Part shown: positions 58,833 to 64,000 of the stretch, piece by piece
Layout: each line of letters starts with the position of its first letter
Position numbering within the stretch: position 1 is the first letter of the stretch
Translations under genes and position numbers: made by a program
DNA from: Pseudonocardia sp. 73-21
GTDB taxonomy: Bacteria > Actinomycetota > Actinomycetes > Mycobacteriales > Pseudonocardiaceae
Reading direction: 5' to 3'
DNA: 64,000 bases
Assembly: GCF_001899645.1 (NCBI RefSeq)
Contig: NZ_MKVV01000071.1
Location: forward strand, 40,116-104,115
The notes under the pieces: model-generated
The model's database searches: none
Told to the model about the DNA's origin: nothing
The model's input: the letters and a program-made list of their open reading frames with translations, nothing else

Positions 58833-60073
58833 CCCAGCAGCACGGGGTACGAGCCCCAGTACGGCCGCGCGGTGGCGGCGTCGCGCCGGGGCGGGTTGTC
58901 GGGGTCGCGCCGGGTGCCGGCGGCGAACATCTGCTGCACCGCGCCGGTGACCAGCCCGAACAGGTGCGACCCCGGATCGGTGTCGGCGCGCTGCACCACG
59001 CCGGCGGCGAGGTCCTGGCCGATGCAGACGTGCATTCCCGCGGCGAAGCTGAGCCCGAACGGCGCGACGCCCGGCGGCAGCGTGCGGCGCGGGTTGAAGT
59101 CGGCCGCGTCGGCGCCGAACAGCGTGACGTCCCGGTTCACCGCCTGCAGGTCGATCACCACCGTGGCGCCCTCGGGGATGTCGATGCCCGAGCGCAGCGA
59201 CACCGGGGCCAGGGCGCGGCGTCGTCCGGTGGGGCTCGACGGGTTGAGCCGCACGGTCTCGTGGATGCAGCGCTGCACGAACAGCGGGTCGTCCACCGCG
59301 GCGGCCGCGTCCTCGGGGTGCTCGTCGATCCAGCCGAGGATGTGGTCGATCGCGCGGACGAACGCCGTGGCGCTGGTGTGCGCGCCGGCCAGCAGGAAGA
59401 ACGCGACCTCGCGGCGGATCACCTCGGGGGCCAGCGTCAGCTCGTCGGCGTGGCGCAGCAGCGTGGCCAGCACGTCGCGCGGGACCTCGACGTCCTCCCC
59501 CGCCGCCTCGCGGGCCAGCAGGTCGCGGCGCCGCGCGATGGACGGGGCGAGGAACTCCGCGTCCCAGTCGTCGAGGGCCTGGGCGATGACGCCACGCTGC
59601 ACCGCCTTGTCCTTCGTGGAGTGCGCGAGCGTGGCGCCCTCGATGAACGACATCATGTAGGCGTAGAGCCGCTCGGTCTCCTCCGCCGTACCTTCGGGCC
59701 GGTCGACGCCGGCTGTGAGCGCGGCCAGGTTGAGCATCAGCTCGTGACCGAGATGCACGAGGTCCACCCGGCCCGCCGCCACGTACGGGGCGATCGTCGC
59801 GTCGGTGACGGCCGGGAACAGGTCGCGCTCGTAGCGCTCGAACACCTCCCGCCGGAACATCCGGTTCTCCACCCGTCGCCGGGAGCGGTGCTCCTCGCCG
59901 TGCAGGTTGACCAGGACGTCGGCCATCACGACCTCGCCCTCGTCGTAGAGCGACTGGCGCAGGTCCTTGCTCCGGTAGGCGTCCTTGGCGTCGGCGAACG
60001 TGCTGAGCACGACCGTCCGGTGTTCGGGGGCGGCTTCCTCGGCGGCAACTGCGGTCACGGCGGGCTCCTCCAT
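58829..60073 (-). CDS. Cytochrome P450
   Basis: A 414-residue P450. The I-helix has LLAGAHTSATA (the acid before Thr is His here), ExxR is in HETVRLNPSSPTGRRR, and heme Cys350 is in FAAGMHVCIGQDLAAG. The VENRMFRREVFERYE segment is typical of a P450 group found in actinobacteria with dedicated ferredoxins. TTG 60088 extends the frame, but ATG 60073 is preferred. A degraded paralogue lies divergently at 60135. Substrate unknown, likely the compound handled by this catabolic region. Confidence 0.93.
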   Translation of the reverse strand: MEEPAVTAVAAEEAAPEHRTVVLSTFADAKDAYRSKDLRQSLYDEGEVVMADVLVNLHGEEHRSRRRVENRMFRREVFERYERDLFPAVTDATIAPYVAAGRVDLVHLGHELMLNLAALTAGVDRPEGTAEETERLYAYMMSFIEGATLAHSTKDKAVQRGVIAQALDDWDAEFLAPSIARRRDLLAREAAGEDVEVPRDVLATLLRHADELTLAPEVIRREVAFFLLAGAHTSATAFVRAIDHILGWIDEHPEDAAAAVDDPLFVQRCIHETVRLNPSSPTGRRRALAPVSLRSGIDIPEGATVVIDLQAVNRDVTLFGADAADFNPRRTLPPGVAPFGLSFAAGMHVCIGQDLAAGVVQRADTDPGSHLFGLVTGAVQQMFAAGTRRDPDNPPRRDAATARPYWGSYPVLLG

Positions 60074-60134
60074 CGGCGCGTTCCGCAAATTTAGTCGTTA
60101 GGGCACCCACGTCAAGCTGTTAGCGTCGCCACGC

Positions 60135-60506
60135 ATGGAGACCATCACCCCGGACGGCTACGCGGACGTGGGGGAGGCCTGCCGCCGGCACGACCTGCAG
60201 CGGGCCCTCTACGACGCGGGCGGCGCGGTGATGGCCGACAGCCCGCTGGTGCCGCACGGCGCCGGGCACCGCCTGCGGCACCGGATGGAGAACCGGCTGT
60301 GCCGCCGCGGCACGTTGCGCTACGGGGAGAAGACGATCCTGCGCGACCCCGTGCGCGACACGCTCGCGCCGTTCCTCGCCGCCGGCCGCGCCGACCCGGA
60401 CACCCCCGCGGAGCGCGGCCCGGCGTCGGCGCGCGACCACTTCGCGTCGTACCCGGTGGTCTCCAGCCGGCGAGCGGGCCTGCGAGCCGGACCATCGACC
60501 CCATGA
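60135..60506 (+). pseudogene. P450 remnant: N-terminal part fused to the extreme C terminus
   Basis: The 123-residue frame parallels the neighbouring P450 (RHDLQRALYDAGGAVMADS for KDLRQSLYDEGEVVMADV, RMENRLCRRGTLRY for RVENRMFRREVFERY, TLAPFLAAGRAD for TIAPYVAAGRVD). It then jumps at RADPDTPAERG to ARDHFASYPVV, equivalent to the last residues of the P450. The I-helix, ExxR and heme Cys regions are deleted in frame. Its stop overlaps the next ATG (ATGA), so a translated peptide is possible but cannot be a P450. Confidence 0.8.
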
Positions 60507-60886
60507 GCAGCGAGATCGTCGGCCGCTTCCTCGACGCCGTGCACGCCCGCGACGCCGCGGCGGCCGCGGCCTGCTTCACCGCCACGGCCACCTACGCCAA
60601 CGTGCCGCACCCACCTGTGGTCGGCCCGGGCGGCGTGCGCGGACTGCTCGCGCCGATCCTGGAACGGTCGTCGTGGGTGCACTGGGAGATCGTGACCGCG
60701 AGCTACACGGCCGAGCGCGCCTGGCTGGAGCGCGTGGACCGGTTCGTCATCGACGGCACCGAGTACGCCGTCGCGTGCAACGGCGTGGTCGAGGTGGATC
60801 CCGGGACCGGTCTGATCAGCGGGTTCCGGGACTACGTCGATCTCGGGGTCTGGCGGGCCACGCTCGGTGATGTCCTCGATCCGTGA
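60503..60886 (+). CDS. Limonene-1,2-epoxide hydrolase/SnoaL-like fold protein
   Basis: A 127-residue NTF2-fold protein. VGRFLDAVHARDAAAAAACFT is the usual N-terminal helix, HWEIVTASYTAERAWLERVDRF and GFRDYVDLGVW match the limonene-epoxide hydrolase branch, where an Arg-Asp pair and a further Asp activate water. These residues appear present, so epoxide or lactone hydrolysis is plausible. ATG 60503 overlaps the stop of the P450 remnant, which suggests that the intact pair was once a P450 plus epoxide hydrolase unit. Confidence 0.78.
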   Translation: MSSEIVGRFLDAVHARDAAAAAACFTATATYANVPHPPVVGPGGVRGLLAPILERSSWVHWEIVTASYTAERAWLERVDRFVIDGTEYAVACNGVVEVDPGTGLISGFRDYVDLGVWRATLGDVLDP

Positions 60887-60986
60887 CCGGGGAGCGGCGA
60901 GCGGCACCGTCGTCGCACAGGTGGTCGTGCGGGGGTTCGAGCGCACCTTCTGCCGCTGGTGCGGACCTTCTTGCCATCCGGGAGAG

Positions 60987-61010
60987 GCGACGTTAGGTTC
61001 CTAACGTCGC
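60987..61010. promoter_or_regulatory. 24-bp perfect palindrome before the molybdenum hydroxylase genes
   Basis: GCGACGTTAGG (60987-60997) and CCTAACGTCGC (61000-61010) pair perfectly around TT. It lies 42 nt before GTG 61052, a good position for a repressor or activator site. A half-site-like CGTTAGG occurs also at about 60097, between the P450 and its remnant. Confidence 0.65.
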
Positions 61011-61038
61011 TGTCTGTGACCGGCGGCACAGCCTGGAC

Positions 61039-61045
61039 GAGGAGG
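61039..61045 (+). promoter_or_regulatory. Ribosome-binding site GAGGAGG for the CoxL-like gene
   Basis: GAGGAGG lies 6 nt before GTG 61052 and favours it over ATG 61061 and the open frame upstream. Confidence 0.7.
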
Positions 61046-61051
61046 TCCCCC

Positions 61052-63370
61052 GTGGGTTCCATGGTCGGCGCAGCGGTGATCCGCAAGGAGGATCCCGCCC
61101 TCCTGACGGGCCGCGGGAACTACGTGGACGACATCCGGCTCTCCGGCACGGTCCACATGGCGTACGTCCGCAGCTTCTCCGCGCACGCCATGATCGACGG
61201 GATCGACGCGGCCGAGGCCCGCGCGGTGCCCGGCGTCCTCGGGGTCTGGACGGCCGCCGACCTGGCGGGGATGCCGGCGAACCGGTCGGTGCCCGGCATG
61301 GAACGGCCCTGCCTCGCCGTGGACCGCGTGCGCTTCGTCGGCGAGCCGGTGGCCGTCGTCGTCGCGGAGGACCCCTACATCGCCGCCGACGCCGCCGGGC
61401 TCGTGCACGTCGACTACACCGACCTGCCGGTGATGGCCTCCGTCGCGGCGGCCACCGCCGCGGGCGCCGAGCCGATCCTGCCGGGCCTGCCGAGCAACGT
61501 CGTCCTCGAGCAACAGCTCTCGGCCACCGACGGCGAGGCCGAGCTGGCCGCCGCCCCGCACCGCCTGTCGCTGCACCTGGAGAACCAGCGGTGCGCGGCC
61601 GTGCCGATGGAGCCCACGGTGTGCCTCGCCGACTGGCAGGCCCAGGGTCTGACGCTGTACCTGACCACGCAGAACCCGCACCACAACCGCAACGAGATCG
61701 CGGTGATGTTCGGGCTGCCCCAGCACGAGGTGCGGGTGGTGGCCCCCGACGTCGGCGGCGGGTTCGGCGCGAAGGCGTCGTTCTACCCGGAGTTCCTGCT
61801 CTGCGCGGAGCTGTCGCGCCGGCTCGGGCGTCCCGTCAAGTACGTGGAGAGCCGCAGCGAGAACATGACCTCGATGGTCCACGGGCGGGCCCAGAGCCAC
61901 GACATCGAGGTGGGCTTCGCCGACGACGGCGCGGTGCTCGCGCTACGCCTGCGGGTCACGCAGGACTGCGGCGCCTGGCCCGACACCACCGGCGTCGGCC
62001 TGCCGACGCTCACGTCGTTCATGGCCGGGGGCTGCTACAAGATCCCGGTCCTCGCGCCGAGCTTCCGCTCGGTGGTCACCAACACCACGCCGGTGGGCGC
62101 CTACCGCGGTGCGGGGCGTCCCGAGGCCGCGTACATGATCGAGCGGGTGATGGACGCGGTCGCGATGGAGCTGGGCCTCGACCCCCTCGACGTGCGGCGG
62201 CGCAACTTCATCCAGGCCGCCGAGATGCCCTACGCCACGCAGTTCGAGGGCATCGTCTACGACGAGGCCGACTACCCGAAGGCCCTGGAGAAGCTGCTGG
62301 GCCTCATCGACTACCCCGCGCTGCGCGCCGAGCAGGAGGCCCGCCGGGCCGACCCGTCGAAGCCGCTGCTGGGCATCGGGTTCTCCACGTTCGTCGAGAT
62401 GGGCGGCTTCGGCCCCACCCCGCTGTTCGAGCAGTTCGGCTACGTCGGCGGCTGGGAGTCGGCCAAGGTGCGCCTGAGCACCGACGGCTCCGCGGTGGTC
62501 AGCGTCGGCACGAGCCCGCACGGCCAGAGCCACCAGACGGCGTTCGCGCAGATCGTGTCCGACCAGCTCTCCATCCCGTTCGACCGCATCAGCGTCATCC
62601 ACGGCGACACCGCCACCGTGCAGGAGGGCATCGGCACGATGGGCAGCCGCGGCATCGCCGTCGGCGGCTCGGCGGTGTTCAAGGCGGCCAACAAGGTGCG
62701 CGACAAGGCGATCAGGATCGCGGCACACATGCTGGAGGCCGACGAGTCCGACGTCGAGCTCGTCGACGGGGTGTTCGCCGTCCGCGGGACCGGCGGCCCG
62801 AGCGTCACGATGGCCGAGGTCGCCATCCGCGCGATGAAGCCGCACCTGCTGCCGCCGGACGTGGAGCTCGGCCTCGACGAGACCGCGCACCACGAGCCGT
62901 CGAACCTGTCCTATCCCTCGGGCGCGCACTGCTGCGTCGTGGAGATCGACCGCGGCACCGGCCGCGTCGACGTGCAGCGCTACGTGGCCGTCGACGACTG
63001 CGGCGTGGTGATCAACCCGTTGACGGCGAAGGGCCAGATCCACGGCGGCATCGCGCAGGGCATCGCGCAGGCCCTGCTGGAGGAGGTCACCTACGACGCC
63101 GACGGCCAGCCCACCGCGGGCACGCTCGTCGGCTACACGGTGCCGAGCGCGATGGACCTGCCGCCCTACGAGACCGACCATCTCGTGACTCCGACGAGCT
63201 TCAACCCGTTGGGGGCCAAGGGGTTGGGCGAGTCCGGCGCCACCGGGGCGCCGCAGGCCGTCGTCAACTCCGTGATCGACGCCCTGAGCCACCTCGGGAT
63301 CCGCACCATCGACATGCCCTGCACGCCCCAGAAGGTGTGGCGCGCCATCCAGTCCGCGAACGGGAGCTGA
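61052..63370 (+). CDS. Xanthine dehydrogenase-family molybdopterin-binding subunit (CoxL-like, form II type)
   Basis: A 772-residue large subunit of a molybdenum hydroxylase. The Mo-cofactor and active-site segments include [14 protein letters not shown], the A350-Y-R-G-A-G-R loop, [13 protein letters not shown] and the late [17 protein letters not shown] with the catalytic Glu. AYRGAGR instead of AYRCSFR marks form II (CO dehydrogenase-like) enzymes, which are not usually true CO oxidisers and hydroxylate aromatic or N-heterocyclic substrates. GTG 61052 is fixed by a GAGGAGG site. It is followed after 4 bp by the small subunit gene; a medium FAD subunit is not in the window. Confidence 0.93.
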   Translation: MGSMVGAAVIRKEDPALLTGRGNYVDDIRLSGTVHMAYVRSFSAHAMIDGIDAAEARAVPGVLGVWTAADLAGMPANRSVPGMERPCLAVDRVRFVGEPVAVVVAEDPYIAADAAGLVHVDYTDLPVMASVAAATAAGAEPILPGLPSNVVLEQQLSATDGEAELAAAPHRLSLHLENQRCAAVPMEPTVCLADWQAQGLTLYLTTQNPHHNRNEIAVMFGLPQHEVRVVAPDVGGGFGAKASFYPEFLLCAELSRRLGRPVKYVESRSENMTSMVHGRAQSHDIEVGFADDGAVLALRLRVTQDCGAWPDTTGVGLPTLTSFMAGGCYKIPVLAPSFRSVVTNTTPVGAYRGAGRPEAAYMIERVMDAVAMELGLDPLDVRRRNFIQAAEMPYATQFEGIVYDEADYPKALEKLLGLIDYPALRAEQEARRADPSKPLLGIGFSTFVEMGGFGPTPLFEQFGYVGGWESAKVRLSTDGSAVVSVGTSPHGQSHQTAFAQIVSDQLSIPFDRISVIHGDTATVQEGIGTMGSRGIAVGGSAVFKAANKVRDKAIRIAAHMLEADESDVELVDGVFAVRGTGGPSVTMAEVAIRAMKPHLLPPDVELGLDETAHHEPSNLSYPSGAHCCVVEIDRGTGRVDVQRYVAVDDCGVVINPLTAKGQIHGGIAQGIAQALLEEVTYDADGQPTAGTLVGYTVPSAMDLPPYETDHLVTPTSFNPLGAKGLGESGATGAPQAVVNSVIDALSHLGIRTIDMPCTPQKVWRAIQSANGS

Positions 63371-63374
63371 CCCC

Positions 63375-63884
63375 ATGTCCCACCACAAGGTGACGATCAC
63401 CGTCAACGGCTCCCCCACCACCGACGAGGTGGAGTCCCGCCTGCTGCTCGTGCACTACCTGCGGGAGACCCGCCGGCTCACCGGCACCCACGTCGGCTGC
63501 GACACGTCCAACTGCGGCGCCTGCACCGTCATGCTCAACGGGCGCACGGTGAAGTCGTGCACCGTGCTCACCGTCGCCGCCGACGAGGGCGAGATCCTCA
63601 CGATCGAGGGCCTCGCCGAGCACGGCGAGCTCTCCCCGGTGCAGGAGGGGTTCCGGCAGTGCCACGGCCTGCAGTGCGGCTACTGCACACCGGGCATGGT
63701 CATGGCCGCCACCGGCCTGCTCATCGACGAGCCGCACCCCGATGACGCCGCCATCCGCGAGGGCATCGAGGGCAACCTGTGCCGGTGCACGGGCTACGAG
63801 ATGATCGTCGACTCGGTGAAGTGGGCGGCCGAGAACGGCGGTGCCGGGTCCGCCGCCCACGCGCACGTCGAGAAGAGCCGCTGA
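63375..63884 (+). CDS. (2Fe-2S)-binding small subunit of the molybdenum hydroxylase (CoxS-like)
   Basis: A 169-residue protein with two [2Fe-2S] clusters. The N-terminal plant-ferredoxin-type cluster has Cys42, Cys47, Cys50 and Cys62 ([10 protein letters not shown]); the C-terminal helical cluster has Cys101, Cys104, Cys136 and Cys138 ([16 protein letters not shown]). It passes electrons from the Mo site to the FAD subunit. ATG 63375 starts 4 bp after the large subunit. Gene order large-small with no medium subunit between them is not the usual coxM-coxS-coxL. Confidence 0.94.
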   Translation: MSHHKVTITVNGSPTTDEVESRLLLVHYLRETRRLTGTHVGCDTSNCGACTVMLNGRTVKSCTVLTVAADEGEILTIEGLAEHGELSPVQEGFRQCHGLQCGYCTPGMVMAATGLLIDEPHPDDAAIREGIEGNLCRCTGYEMIVDSVKWAAENGGAGSAAHAHVEKSR

Positions 63885-64000
63885 CCGAGGTCCATGATCG
63901 CCGTGCGCCGTACGTGGGTGCCCTGCGGAGGGCGGCGGATTCAAGGAACGGTCGCAACATCCCTCTGATCTGAGGTGATCTTGATGAATACGTTCCGAAC
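63885..64000. other. Unassigned end of the window with lower GC
   Basis: After the small-subunit gene the GC drops, particularly after 63940, with GATTCAAGGAACGGTCGCAA and a start-like GAGGTGATCTTGATG reaching ATG 63984. That frame begins Met-Asn-Thr-Phe-Arg and is cut by the window edge. It could be the start of a next gene or the edge of an insertion sequence. I cannot decide. Confidence 0.25.

Overview
The window is a high-GC (about 70% or more by eye) actinobacterial chromosome segment with many GTG starts and short TANNNT boxes 6-7 nt before start codons. It carries actinobacterial signature families: DUF3090, SCO1664, MSMEG_4193-type phosphomutase, DUF5703, an F420-type LLM oxidoreductase and a GylR-like glycerol regulator. 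I infer a Pseudonocardia-like member of the Pseudonocardiales. That placement is inference, because no 16S or marker gene is present.

Layout. 1-6.4 kb: aldo/keto reductase, MarR regulator, two polyprenol-type glycosyltransferases, an ABM-domain protein, TerC and an SCO6745-family protein. 6.4-8.9 kb: a compact three-gene operon of an acidic Gly/Ala/Asp repeat protein, a JmjC/cupin-type oxygenase and a sucrase/ferredoxin-like Fe-S protein. This is the best candidate here for an undescribed system. 8.9-11.7 kb: App1-like phosphatase, HAD phosphatase and SDR. 11.9-18.5 kb: the glycerol locus, with glpF-glpK-glpD on one side and an IclR (GylR-like) regulator plus a second glpK on the other. 18.5-33.7 kb: a mixed metabolic and cell-surface region with DyP peroxidase, threonine dehydratase-like enzyme, two flavin monooxygenases, a three-gene lipoprotein/deacetylase/membrane operon, acyl-CoA ligase, Uma2 nuclease, 6-phosphogluconate dehydrogenase, deacetylase, LLM oxidoreductase and histidine phosphatase. 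33.8-43.5 kb: a block resembling the mycobacterial Rv2133c-Rv2141c neighbourhood (SCO1664, DUF3090, phosphomutase, UppP, AKR, DUF5703, M20 peptidase), plus a quinone reductase/SDR/GNAT operon.

43.6-46.6 kb: tRNA-Leu(GAG) followed by a decayed 2.9-kb integrated element. It holds a broken tyrosine integrase, AbrB-like proteins and a pRiA4b ORF-3 protein, and is bounded by an imperfect copy of the tRNA 3' end. 46.7-64 kb: a catabolic region with two P450s, nitronate monooxygenase, ADP-forming acyl-CoA synthetase, TetR, MBL hydrolase, a thiolase-like/crotonase fusion, cupin, [3Fe-4S] ferredoxin, an epoxide-hydrolase-fold protein and a molybdenum hydroxylase (CoxL-like then CoxS-like). It probably breaks down a hydrophobic or aromatic substrate that I cannot name.

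Gene decay is a theme. I find remnants of AtpE, a divergent tetR/SDR pair, GH16, TrmB, two SDRs, a P450 paralogue and the integrase. Convergent gene ends frequently overlap, and many operon genes are coupled by 4-nt ATGA/GTGA overlaps.
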